Assembly (NCBI GenBank): GCA_026545225.1
Contig: CM048846.1
Coordinates: forward strand, 84,709,270-84,773,269
DNA length: 64,000 bases
Direction: 5' to 3'
DNA from: Cornus controversa
Taxonomy: Eukaryota > Streptophyta > Magnoliopsida > Cornales > Cornaceae
Part shown: positions 37,310 to 49,250 of the stretch, piece after piece
Layout of the letters: the number at the start of each line of letters is the position of its first letter
Position numbering within the stretch: position 1 is the first letter of the stretch
The notes under the pieces: model-generated
The model's input: only the letters and a program-made list of their open reading frames with translations
The model's database searches: none
What the model was told of the DNA's origin: nothing
Position numbers and translations under genes: made by a program

Positions 37310-37310
<1 letters not shown>

Positions 37311-37452
37311 CACTACAAATGTTGATCCTCTAAGTGGGTGCTAAAATATAGATATATTTATAAATCTATATATTTTGTATTATTTTGCATAAAGTCATGT
37401 TTCCATACTTGTTAATCTCAAATTTACTATTTCATCAATTTATTATAATTAT

Positions 37453-37565
37453 TTTTATTTTGACAAGAAACACACATGCTCATTTTGTATCTACGAGAAC
37501 ATAAACTCAGATCTTGTACTTCCGAATGTTAAAAAGTACCACTAAACTATAACTTTTCGTAGTGT
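37453..37565 (-). repeat. SINE-like copy
   Basis: On the minus strand, TAGTTTAGTGGT fits the Pol III A-box pattern at 11 of 12 positions. It is followed by GAGTTTATGTTCTCGTAG, then GCATGTGTGTTTCTTG and an A-rich tail. The same body and tail recur at 6112-6220, and the tail alone at 1358-1440. The B box is degenerate. SINE identity is inferred from the shared structure. Confidence 0.5.
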
Positions 37566-37755
37566 ATTACATCATATTATGAGCTGTTGTAGACAAAATT
37601 TTAAACAACAATTTCAGTTAGCATGTTGATTGACAACATAGCCTTTAAGTTGGAATTTTCATTTTATATATAGATACTTATAAATTTATAATTTATATGT
37701 ATATATATATATTAACACTTTGAGTTGTTATTCACTTATTCCTAAAAGATATTTA

Positions 37756-37966
37756 GGCCCTGTTTGGATTGGCTTTTAAAAAGCGGCTTTCGGCTTTTTA
37801 AGCTCAAAAGCCGTTTTGGAGAGTGTTTGAATTGACAAGGCAGAAGAGTTTCGGAGTCCAAAAAGAGCGTTTAAAGGAAGCTGGGGGTACCAGCTTCCTG
37901 ATTTAGCTTCTGCTTCTCTTTTTCTTCTGCGTAAAAGCCAAAGCAAAAACTCTGCCAAACGGGACC
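37756..37966. mobile_element. Tourist-like (PIF/Harbinger) MITE with TTA TSD
   Basis: The termini GGCCCTGTTTGG and CCAAACGGGACC are inverted repeats. TTA flanks both ends (37753-37755 and 37967-37969), the target preference of PIF/Harbinger elements. The interior shows further inverted similarity (AAAAGC and AAGCTTCTG-type blocks). At 211 bp it is non-coding. Confidence 0.8.
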
Positions 37967-38156
37967 TTAGTACTTGTTCAAAACCACAGAGACTTTAATT
38001 TCAAGTTGTATTGAAATTTTGTGGGATACTCCAACTATGTATTAATATTTGAGTTAAATTATTAAAATACTCAATAATTAGGATCTCAAAATTTGTAGAA
38101 AAGAACTTGGCAATTGAGTTGGGATTTGTGAAAAAAATACTAGTATTTAAGTTGGA

Positions 38157-38204
<48 letters not shown>

Positions 38205-38901
38205 CCTAACTTAAAACCAAGTAAGAACAAACAATAAAACACGTACTAAATTTAGATAAGACAACAATTAGAGGAAAGAACAAAAACCTACTACTACTAC
38301 TACGGCCATGTCTTACAAACAAACGCATAATAAGGCGTGATTCTCGCGGGAACCAAACGGTATCATTCTCTTTTAGAGAGAGAAAGAGAGAGTGTAGAGG
38401 GAGAGAATATAGGAGGATGAGAGAATGAATAACAAAGAGCATGTAATAAGAAGATAAGATATACTCTCTCTCAATACCTTCACGCACGTGTCTCCAGAAA
38501 CGACGTGTCGTAGCTAAACGTAAAGTGAATACAGTCAAAAGATAGATACAATTATATATACATAATATATATATATTTATATATAGAGAGAGAAAATCAA
38601 ATGATTTTGTAATCCATTGGTTTATGATTGACACCTCGCTGACTCTGAACACTGACCTGCCCATCTGCTGCCCTGACCTGGACTGAACTGAGACTGTGAC
38701 CTCACTGTCATCCATTTGCAGCATTCTGTTCTTTCACATCTACGAAGCCGGGCAGTCCGGGCAGCTTAGCCTCTGATTGCGACCATACTGCCCCTCCCTC
38801 TTCTTAAGGGCAAACTTCTATTTTTCCTTTTTTCTGTAGAAAAGAAAACGTTGCAGAAGAGACTTATTTTAGAGCAAGTCCAGTCTCTGTCACACACATG
38901 C

Positions 38902-38932
<31 letters not shown>

Positions 38933-39275
38933 GGTATGAATTTTTCTGAATAAACATTTAAATATTTTATATATATGTCAAATGTGAAAATACAATACTC
39001 GAACTTGAGAGTTAAAATAGTAACTTTATAACCCTATTATTTGAGCAAACTTGAGGATGTGGGATGTGATATATATTATAACTACATAAAAAGGTTTTAC
39101 AAAAATGTAGTTGATATTTAATTAAATTAAATAACTAAAATATTCCTATAAATGTTTTTTTATATATATTTTTAAAATGTGGACAATGAGAGTATTTTGA
39201 GAGGCAATTGTGTTGTTTTCTTTTCTAAGAACAAGCGGAGTGTGATAATATTTTTGTGAGAAGCAAATATGATTA

Positions 39276-39320
<45 letters not shown>

Positions 39321-40859
39321 AAGAAGATAAGAATAAATCATGTAGGTATTGGAACATATTATTCATTATATGGTGCATTTTTAAGTAATTTAAATAGAAT
39401 TAATTTAACATAAACAATAGCTTATTATATTAAACTGAGTCATTGATTATAAATCTACTCTTAATATTTAAGGTGGGTCTAACAAATTAATTACCTCTAT
39501 TATCACCAAAGAATCTCTTGAATGCAACTTTGTAGCTCATGTTTGATATTTGATAAGAGCATTTCGTTTTATGTCGTAGCCTAATTTTCTTTTTTTTTTT
39601 ATATATATATTTTTTGTATATTTTGATACTGAAAATAAATTTATTTATTTTGAATAAAATACAGTATTCATTTAAATAGATTAGGTTCATAGCTTTCCCT
39701 TAAAAAACAGTTTCGTGTGGACGGTATTGGGCTCAAGTTAGTCCCTTTCAGGCTAGGCTCGATTGGCAATTTTTTAGCCCAATCTTTATCTCTATGGGCC
39801 TTATAACCCATGGGTTTGCTTCATTTGGGTTGGGGTTTTAAGGCGGGTTAAGATTTGGTATGCTCTGAGAAAGCTATTTGTTAACCTTGGAAACTAGACT
39901 TGTAGAGTTATCAAATGGTCTAGGACAAGTTTTATTTTGAAAGTTATTCAAGCTGTTTTGTAGACTTCTCAAAAATTGAAGTCCTTTATTTCATACAAGC
40001 CTCTTTAATCATGTTTAGATATATATATATATATATATATAAGATGACTTTGTAAGCCCAATAATGAACTTATTGAGTTTTAGAAGCATTGTGTGATCCC
40101 TTATAATCTCAAGATGGGGCCACAACGGTCTGGCATATAGGCAGCCAGATGGAGTTGAAGAGGAGAGTTAGTCCATCGCACAAATAAAATGATTTATCTT
40201 TCGAATTCGAAAATTTCATGTGAGTGTGACATCATTCATAAATTCTTTTGAAAATTTTAGTATTTCGAAATTGATTTCCGTATCACAACTCAAAAGCTAA
40301 TAATTAAATAACCAACAATAACGGGTAAGATTGGGCCCAAGGAATTTTTAGAAACCCAAGTTCAACCCTACGGGCTAGGCTGGGCTGGGCTGGGCTGTGA
40401 GCTTGGCTGACTTTTAATTTCTATCTTGAAATGGACTCTTATTGGACACCACTTGGATCAAACATTCAACAAAATTCACTATTTTTTTAGTACTACTGGT
40501 GCATGTAATTCTCTACAGATCTGAACTGTAGATAATGCAATTAGGAAGACGTTGGCTACCTAGTAATGTTGTTAGTTTTAAAATTCTACCCATCGTTAGA
40601 GGGTTTGAAGTAAGAATCCAAATGAACGAATTAATATTTCAGAAAATATTTTGTTAGTTTTAAGGTTTCAACTCAAGGGTATTTAGGTAATTTTTATGAC
40701 AACAAATGACTATAGTGTGTATTTAATGTTGTACTTGAGTATGATTATCAATTGGGTTAATAGATTAAATCAAATATATATCAATGGCAAAGTTGAAACG
40801 GATCCAAACCTTATGATTATGGAAATCAAAAACTCAAAGAATTGACGACTAGATTAGTC
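37967..40859. other. Intergenic DNA with TA microsatellites
   Basis: (TA)n runs lie at about 38161-38201, 39278-39318 and 40019-40040. A short (GGGCT)n run lies at about 40376-40397. A minus-strand open frame at 38206-38724 begins MLQMDDSEVTVSVQSRSGQQ but then passes into low-complexity DNA and has no recognisable domain. GGGCC/GGGTT-rich pieces at 39720-39850 and 40320-40410 look like decayed repeat ends. No gene is supported. Confidence 0.5.
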
Positions 40860-41360
40860 ATTAGTGAACCTCTGTAATCGATCGATGGGAACCTCGAAGC
40901 TATCTGGGGCAGGAGCAAACTCATCTTAGGCACTACCGCAGCATCAACTGGTACAAGGAAGAGGCACGATAGCGAAGATCAATCCATCTCAATCTACAAA
41001 AAGCATTGCCTTGGGCATGCAACCCAAAAAGATAGAAAGACTGCTCGCTCGAAGAAAACTCTTTTAGAGCCTGGTACAAGCCAAGCCCCCTCGATTCGGC
41101 AACAAGAGTCGGTTATGGAATAGTCTTTTGGTCGGCTTTCTCGTTCTTAAGGACTTTCTGGCCGGTAGGCTTTATAGCGGACCTGCCTTGTTGACAAGGA
41201 GGATATGAAATAGACAGTTGCGCTTGCCTGAACTTAGAAAGTCTACGCCCCCTATTAGAGTAAGGCATGCTCTTGAAATTAGATTCACTCGTTCTTGTCT
41301 CCGGCGATTAACCTATTCCAGAGCAGTCTGGTGATTAGCCAATCCTGCACTTCTCGAAGC
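40860..41360. other. Possible nuclear insertion of mitochondrial-type DNA
   Basis: This block has near-balanced base composition and no T or A runs, in sharp contrast to the AT-rich flanks on both sides. Phrases such as AGGAAGAGGCACGATAGCGA and GACTTTCTGGCCGGTAGGCT have the texture of plant mitochondrial intergenic DNA. No gene was recognised in it. The call rests on composition and general resemblance and needs a database comparison. Confidence 0.35.
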
Positions 41361-41399
41361 CTTCGTAAGTTAGAGTCCATTTTAGCCTTAAAAGAATTC

Positions 41400-41660
41400 G
41401 AAGTTCATATTTTAATTGACTTAGTCAACTAAGTGTTTAATATAGTCTATTAACTTGGTTGAACAAGGCCTAACATTATGTCAAAGTGACTTAGTCAACT
41501 AACTCCTTAATGTACTCCACTAAATAGGAATTTCAATGTAATAGCTTCATATTCTTTCAAAATGACTTCGTCAACTAATTTCATGAATTACTTGACTAAA
41601 TAGAAATTTCGGTATTTTAATATAGGTGACTTAGTCAACTAAATGACAGTTATATTATAG
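41400..41660. repeat. Four spaced GACTTAGTCAACTAA repeats upstream of SKL2
   Basis: The motif (T/G)TGACTTAGTCAACTAA occurs near 41416, 41486 and 41627, with a variant TGACTTCGTCAACTAA near 41561. Spacing is about 65-75 bp. Each has AGTCAA, the reverse of the W-box TTGACT, and the first is a full palindrome TTGACT-T-AGTCAA. WRKY factors bind W-boxes, but these repeats lie 0.7-1 kb before the SKL2 start and may belong to a decayed retroelement. Confidence 0.5.
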
Positions 41661-42397
41661 TCCGAATTTTTTAACCAAGTCCCTTACTTCACTAAATAAA
41701 AAGTTAGTCAATTAAGTTTGCAATTTCAAATTAAAACAACTAGTTCCATCTACTCCACTTGCGCATTTAATGCTTCACATTGCCATTATTTTGTGAAGGG
41801 CTCTAAATACTCAATGTTCTGACCATTTATGAGCATGAACAACCACTTGAACTTAAGATTGATTATCATTCATCGCAGTCAAACACTTGTGCCCTAGATT
41901 TGAGCATTTATCCTCTTACTTCATTTATAACTCTAGGCTCTTGACAAATTATTTTTTTTTACGGATAATGCTTGGATCTTTGTTCTGATAGCACCAACTT
42001 CATTCTTCCTACTTATGTTAATCGATGATGAGCATATGAGAGTTAAAGAGATAAAAAAATAATAATAATAAACGATAAACTTTCCGTTTAACCTACAAAA
42101 AGATGGACAAAAAATACAAAATTTTGAAAAAATATTTTAATTCTATTGATCAGAAAGAATAAAATTAGTAGTGTCAGGATTCATGTATTATTTTTTTTTT
42201 ACCATCTAGAGTCTAGATACTTCAAAGCATTAGTGATTATGAATGGATTGACCGTTACTCGACATTTTTTTGTGGTTCCAAGTGTCAAGCGAATTTTACC
42301 AAATCGAAACTCTCTATGCAACAAGTCAAAGCCCATATATGGCTTCAAATTTCAACTGTCACTCACTTATCCACTCAAGTTTTACACAGAAGAACAA

Positions 42398-45300
42398 ATG
42401 GCTACTACAATTACTTTCTGCTGCTGCTTCTCTGCAAACCCTACCAAAACCTTCCAATTTTGGCCCCAAAAAACCCATCCCTCATTTTCCAAACCTAATT
42501 ACACATCCTTTTCTTCCCCAATTCCCTGTTTGGCTTTCAACTATTTTGGCCTTTCGAAGACACTCAATCGCGTTCTCTGTAAAAGCACTTCCACATTCTC
42601 CACAAACACGACGCATTACGAGGTACTTTGCATCTGATTTCTCATTATTTGTAATTGTCAAATGCAGGAAAAGAAATGAACTTTGAATTTTTTGATTTTG
42701 TTTGGAACCTGAGAATAGTAATTAAAATGAAATTTGCTTCTGATTGCACTATTTTTGAAATCTTGAATAGTTTTAAACTTCTATAATGTTGTTTTAATCT
42801 CTCTCAATTCATTTTCTGGTATAATTTGTGAATTTCTATTACCTCAATGGAATTGGCTTCAATATAAAGCAAGAATGTGAAAAATGTGATACAGTTTTCT
42901 GATGATTCTGGTGAGGTGGAGTTGAGATTAGAAATTGGGGGTCAAGGATTTCCAAGTTCCAGAGATGTATTTGTGGATGCAGATGAGAGTTCTTTGACGA
43001 TCAGAGTAAAGCACTCTGGGTCTGTTAAGACTCTCATGGAAACTTCTTGTCTTTATGAGAAGATAAAGCCTGCTGAAACAATATGGTCAGTGCAATTGAT
43101 CACAACCCATTTTCATTAACTACACTTATTGTTTTGAGGTTGAAGTTTTTCTTGTCTTTCTCAGGTTTATAGATGATGATCAACTGGTTGTTAATTTGAA
43201 GAAGCAAGACCCAGATGTAAAATGGCCTGACATCATGGAGTCTTGGGAGTCCCTCACTATGGGAGTTATGCAACTCCTAAAAGGAACATCAATCTACCTA
43301 GTTGGGGATTCAACTGAAATAAACCAAAAAATTGCTCGAGAATTAGCAGTTGGTCTTGGGTACGAACCTTTCTTCCTTCGGGCTTATAAGGCAAAAAAAA
43401 ATGGGCTGGTAGTGGTAGATAAGTTCGTCTGACACCTTGATGTTATTGATTTGTCAATCCGTTGTCACTTACCCTTTTTGCGCAGCCATCTGGTTTTGAT
43501 GGCATATTTCATATTTCATGTTTATTACATTCGTATTCACATATTACTTTTACTGCATTATGTTGTTAACGACAGTCATGTTACCAAGATAACTTGATAA
43601 CCTACTTGAATGACTTTATACCAACATGAACTCACCAAAACAAAAGAAGTATAATCTTGAGCTTATCTACTAGTTTTTGTTCATGTATGCTTTCTGCTTA
43701 CTGGACTGAATCTGGATTTAATTATATCACTGTTTACGTGCTTCTACAGTTCTCGTATATTGTAATTATGGAACCTAACTCCCTAAAAATTTAGTGGTCT
43801 TTAAGTGTACCCTATATGTCATGTTTTTAACTTAATTGTAGCACTGACCCAAATACTTCAACTAGACGATTGTGGCTTAGATAAATATTGGAGAGTCCTT
43901 CTAGTACATTTCTATATTGCCTTGGGCTTTCATATTTGCTACGTCCTAAGAGTTTCATTTGGTTTATATGGCTATCAGGTATACACCTCTTAATACAAAA
44001 GAACTGATGGAAACATTCGCCAAGCAAACTATTGATTCTTGTGAGTATGATTGTACCAGCTGTTTATCAATGTTAATTTTCTGCCTCCTCTACTAGGAGC
44101 TTGTTATATAATTCATTATTAGAACCCCAATTGTCTTCGAGGTATTAAAAGCTTAGGTGGGGGACTTGAACCAGGTCTTTTGAAAAACCACACAAATGTT
44201 TTCCCAGGGACTCTAGTGACTACATGAATGGGTCTTGAAAAAAGAGGTTTCTGTTTTGCTCCATACAGTCTTTGCTATATATATATATATGTATGTATGT
44301 ATTATCATTCCATTTAAATCTTAGGTGTTTGTTGTTGAAGGGCCATATGCCCTATGTTTGGACAGATGATCTTAATTCTTATGCAATTTAAGAACACCTA
44401 AAGTTGTCATCTTGCATTTCCTCGCTACATTTTGGAGTGGGATCAACTAGCCATTTTTTCTATATGTTTACTTGTGTTCGTCCTTTTTTTCTTTTTTCTT
44501 TTTTCTTTTTTTTTTAAGTAAGTTGTTCATCCTTTTCATTTAAATACAATTGCATTGATGATGACCAAATGACTTGTGTAATACTGAAGCTTTTATTAAA
44601 GAAAGCCAATGATGAGGGTGTTGTCACTAAACTCATGCCCTCCTAATAATTGGGTCGAGAGGCTGACCTCACAACCTCTTGTTCCAACGACTATGAGACG
44701 CAAGCTTAGTGAGAGCCCAATCATGATAGACTTGCTCTTTATTAAAATTTGTTCAGATTACAGAGACAATGCAAATGTCAAGTAACCTCCTCTAGAATGC
44801 TCAAAATGACTTTATGCCCCATTTTTCAGTGCATTAACAAGTCTAATCAATTCCAGGGGTGATTGCAGAGGGGTCTGATTCTGTTGCAGATGCAGAAAGT
44901 GCTATATTAGAAAGCCTTAGCAGGCAGGATTTTGGCTTGAATTGATTGTTCTTTTTCTTTTTTCTTAGGGCTTAAAACATCTTAAATAGGACTTGGTTGG
45001 TATTGCAGTCACGTTCGTGCTGTCGTTGCGACATTAGGGGAGCAGCGTGGTGCTGCTGGAAGGGCTGATAAATGGCGGCATCTTTATGCAGGATTTACTG
45101 TCTGGCTGTCAGAAACTGAAACTACGGGTATGTGTTTGATGTTCTGTTTATTGTTTCATTTGGAAAGCATATTTTGTGAGTTATTATAAATTCAATTGTT
45201 TGATAGCTGTTTAAAGAATCTTTGGGTGCAACAGGAGTTTACTTGTGAGCATGTGACAAGTCATCCTCCATCCCGGCTTTCTTTTTTTTTTTCTTTTTCC

Positions 45301-48300
45301 TGATAGATAAAGATACTCACATACACATGCCTCCCATTTGGGAGATGGAGGACATGCCACTCAACCACACGCTTTGTCGGTATCTTGACTTTTTGTGATC
45401 ACCTTTCATCAGTAGAAAATGAATACAAGTCCAATCATGGTTGCTAAAGAAGTAATTTTCTTCAAATAGGTGAATTTTGCTTTTCCTGATTGGCATATGA
45501 AAGAAATCTCATTGCGTGGTTGTTGCATGTAACTACTTTGGACTATGTATCTAGGATTGTGATTATTACCTTAAGGGTAATTTCCAGATGAATAAGTAAC
45601 TTAACTGTTTTACTTCCAATCCTTGTTTCTTAAGCAAGGTTGTCAGGATTGTGATTCTAGAGAGGTGTGCTAGTAGTTCCTGATATCAAATTATTGGATT
45701 ACATAAAAGATATTCAAGATTTGACAAAATGGGAAACAATGGAGTAGTAAAAAATTGGAAAATTTTAACCAACTAAACACCCACTTTTAAGATTGTTGGG
45801 AAGATAATAGTTGGTGGTTAAAATATTTAACAATAAGATAAATAGATTAAAGTAAATACAAAAACCAAGAAATTTTAATATAAATATAAAATTTGAAAGA
45901 AAGCTTATCAGCCGAGGCACAGAAATTAATATGTTATTCTTAAAAACTCAATCTCACCCCACTAAGATCACATCACTCTTGTCATGGATCCTCTTTGGGA
46001 TAAAAAGGCAAGTCTGTTAGAAGAAGAGTTGATCACGTACGGCGTACTTTTCCTTTAATGATATAAAAATGCAGGTCTATACAATTAAGAAAGTGTTGCT
46101 AGATACTTTCCATTTTTCTGTCTACTCTTCTGTTGATTTTTTAAGTGGTTTGGATTGTATAGGAGTCTAATGGCTTCAGTATGCTCCATGCATACAATAT
46201 CTGTGCCTGCTTTGAACGTTTCTTCTGTACTATATAAATGTTTATTTATTATAGGTATACCCCCTTAAAACAGGTATAGCTTAACATTGCCTTACACCCC
46301 CCACCCACCCAAAAAAGAGAGAGAGAGAGAGAAGAATGACAAATTCTACTCCTAATTTTCGCAAGGATAGATAAGGAGTTGAACTCCGCATAGTTCAAGT
46401 ACTCTTACCGAGAGTTTTCAACTTGTCGCCTATATATAGATGCCATAGATGGCTCGCTTTCAGCAAAAATAATGTGGATACCTTTGGTGCCTTGACTGCT
46501 TTGCTTGGTGAGAAATATATATACATATATATATTGATGACACCTTACTGCTAGAAAGTGCTAGAGCTCTTAGTTAGATGATCCTCTAATATTTTGCTAC
46601 ACTATGCAATTCTGTGAATTCGCCTCCAGATCATGAGGCTGCACATGGTGTTATTAATGGTGTTCTCTTTCTATCAGTAGCAAGAAGGATCATGTTTTAT
46701 GACTTTTATCCTTGGTTGGGCCCAATTTTTTCCACTAGCATGTGAGAGTGTGTGGTTCAGACCTAACATAGTTGCAGATAATTTTATCAGAAGGAAGACA
46801 TATTAACTGGAAGCACATCAAGTTCTAAAACCCTTGGATTGTCTTTCATGTTGTCATTGAAAACCATATGAAAGAACGAGAACCATCATCCACCAATTGA
46901 AATTAAGTCATCATCTCTGCTTGTGCTCCAACACATATCATCATGATATTGCTGAAGGATTCTATCATCTACCAGTCATATGATCTAATGATGTTTTCAT
47001 GGACCTCACGTGCTCGTCAAAAGAAAAGTATACATGTGATAAATACATGGATAGAGCTCATCCTTAAAAACCGGCTTACAAGGAGAGGGTGTCCATGTGT
47101 ATATACACTGCACATCCCAAAGGTACCCAGGTGATGTGGGACTATGCTTACATTCCCCCTCAGCGTCAAGGCTGGAGACACTCGGCTCTCCCCCTCCACG
47201 CAGGGTAGGAGATACAAACCCGACTCATCCATGCGGTACACCTGCTCTGATATCATGTTAAACCCATGGGTAGAACTCATCCTTGAAAACTAGCTTACAA
47301 GGAGAGGGTGTCCATGTTTATATACACTCACATCCCAAAGGTAGTCAGGCGATGTGGGACTATGCTAACAACATGTACACACTAATTTATATATGACTTC
47401 TGCATCTATTTTGACTGTCAAGAAAGTTCTAAACAAGTAAAAAGGATAACTAGTTGGCATCTCAGAGTGGCTGCTGTCAAATGTTAGTACTCAATTCATT
47501 TTCATATTCCTTATGCTGGTTATATGATCAGTGTGTGAGACTTTTTATTCTGTCCCCTTATCTGATAAATTAGGTGACTAGTAGTTTTACTTGAATGCAC
47601 CATCTGCATGACCTAAAGCTTTAGTTTCGTGGACAAACTTGCTAGCAGGTGAGGCCAAAATGTTGTTGGATTCTGTGCCCGCAATATATTTTTGCAAGAT
47701 GTCCAGCTAATTGCATATAGTTATTTCAGCTTTGGAGATCAGATGGAGGACCACTCCTTGGTGTTATTATCTGATCAGGGACTGAATTTGTATTCAAGAT
47801 CGTGATTTTTGTTGACTTTTATTGCAGATGAAAATTCAGCGAAAGAGGAGGCCAGGAGACATATCCAAACCGGTAGTCAAGGGTACTCTAATTCGGATGT
47901 GGTAGTCAAGCTTGGGGGCTGGGATCCTGATTATTCTAAAACCGTGGCTCAGGCTTCCTTGAGTGCACTTAAACGATTGATTCTGTCAGATAAGAAGCTC
48001 CCAGGTACTCGACCATTCCTTTTTAATATCCAGTGCTGCCATTGTACCATAATACACTTTCGTAATTACCATTTCAATATGGATGAGCTTGGTTCGAGTA
48101 CATTTCTGCTTGCAAAAATGAAAACATAAATTGCAGCTCAATGTTGAAAGTGACTATTATTATTAGGATTGCCCCTCTAATTATGATCTTCCAACCCAAA
48201 TTAAGATTTTCAAGAACAACAAACTACCCATGCAACTCTGGTGTATTGCAGTTTTCAATCTATACTCGGGTTGACTGATTCATATTCCTTGTCAATAGCA

Positions 48301-48657
48301 GCGATCCGCCTTGGCAATTTCAAGGAAATGATTTTCCTGATAGATAGACATGACATTGGAAGAGACCCTTCTGCAAGATTTGGGAGAATGAATTGTTTTT
48401 CAGTGATGTAAACCAGAAATATAAGGAAATACAACCAATTACCTAAGAAAATAAAAATTAAACTATATAATATATTTTTACTTGTAAACTACTAAAAACA
48501 GATAGATATATAGTAACCTGTTGATTAAGTACTAATTTATTTTGCAGGTAAAAAGAGTCTATACATAAGGTTGGGATGTCGGGGTGACTGGCCAAACATC
48601 AAACCTCCTGGCTGGGATCCATCAACAGGAACTGAAGCCTCTCCTTCCACATTGTAG
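42398..48657 (+). CDS. SKL2: Probable inactive shikimate kinase-like protein 2, plastid-targeted
   Basis: Eight exons join in frame: 42398-42622, 42895-43085, 43165-43359, 43979-44040, 44857-44923, 45009-45127, 47828-48004 and 48548-48657, giving 381 aa, close to the Arabidopsis SKL2 length as I recall it. Residues 1-75 are Ser/Thr/Phe-rich without acids until Glu75, a likely plastid transit peptide. Residues about 76-165 form a CS (p23-like) domain (FSDDSGEVELRLEIGG; VKHSG; WFIDDDQLVVNLKK). From about 178 a shikimate-kinase fold follows (LLKGTSIYLVGDSTEINQKI). The P-loop GxxGxGKS/T is replaced by LVGDSTEIN, so kinase activity is not expected. The C-terminus is KKSLYIRLGCRGDWPNIKPP. The ATG at 42398 is preferred for its transit-like sequence; the frame is open upstream to 42146. 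Intron 5 appears to be GC-AG. Intron 6 carries a TRIM. The molecular role of SKL2 is not established. Confidence 0.92.
45270..45400 (-). repeat. SINE-like sequence in SKL2 intron 6
   Basis: On the minus strand, TGGTTGAGTGGC fits the Pol III A-box pattern at 11 of 12 positions. About 60 bp later comes GTGAGTATCTTTATCTATCA, followed by an A-rich tail (poly-T at 45283-45297 on +). No B box is evident. It is probably a truncated short retroposon. Confidence 0.35.
47037..47370 (-). mobile_element. Complete TRIM retroelement in SKL2 intron 6
   Basis: Two LTRs of 116 and 115 bp (47037-47152 and 47256-47370) surround 103 bp of internal sequence. Both start TG(A/T)TAAA and end ACTATGCT(T/A)ACA. On the minus strand, the 5' LTR (right copy) is followed at once by TGATATCAGAGC, one mismatch from the initiator-Met PBS. 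A polypurine stretch (CTGAGGGGGAA) abuts the other LTR. ACATG flanks both sides (47032-47036 and 47371-47375), a perfect 5-bp target-site duplication. It has no coding capacity, as expected of terminal-repeat retrotransposons in miniature. Confidence 0.9.
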
Positions 48658-49250
48658 CATTCATCATAACACAAAAATAATAATAATCAAAAACAAAATG
48701 AATTTTGCTTCTCCAAAGCATCTGTGATCACTAATCATCCTTGTAAATGCATTCAGAAATAATCTTAAAACCCTGCCAATTTTCTTGTCCGGATTTTCCT
48801 CAATGATGTCTCAAATCAAATATTCATGTTGTCTATATTGTCGTCATCATTATCCTCCTTGCCTTAATTCAATATGGACCGGGTTGACTACAAGAATTCT
48901 CTTTTTCATTTTTATTAGAAGTTATCTAATGTTTTAAAGTCTTTTCTAATAGTAACTCATCTTGTGTTAATTTTTGTTGCCCTCATTCTTTTACTTTCTA
49001 TGCAAGCTAAGTTTTGTACGTTGTATACGTTTGTTTCTCATATTTTGTCACTAATTAATTTATCCCTGCTCTTCAAAATTTTCCTTCTAACTTACTTTTT
49101 ATTCTTACAGAGTTTCCATCGCATAATCACTAGTGCCTTTCTATTCTTTTAGTTATTGATTGATCCTAAATAGTTATTTTGAATGAAAATTATTGTATTA
49201 TTGATATTTGTCTCTATTAAATTTACATTTTTGTCCTACTAATTTTAAAA
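48658..49250 (+). other. SKL2 3' UTR and downstream DNA
   Basis: AT-rich sequence follows the stop codon, with AATAAT clusters from 48677 that could serve polyadenylation. No further gene was seen. Confidence 0.5.

Noticed and set aside
38206..38724. Minus-strand open frame of 172 codons starting MLQMDDSEVTVSVQSRSGQQ
   Set aside because: The start looks protein-like, but the rest runs through AT/GA low-complexity DNA, with no domain, splice pattern or family resemblance.
42146..42397. Upstream in-frame extension of SKL2 to an earlier ATG
   Set aside because: The added residues are unlike a transit peptide or the family N-terminus. The ATG at 42398 gives a typical Ser/Thr-rich plastid targeting sequence.
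42874..42894. Alternative acceptor for SKL2 exon 2 at AAG|AATGTG (42873)
   Set aside because: It keeps the frame but adds seven residues; the CAG at 42892-42894 gives HYE|FSDDSGEVELR, which fits the family better.
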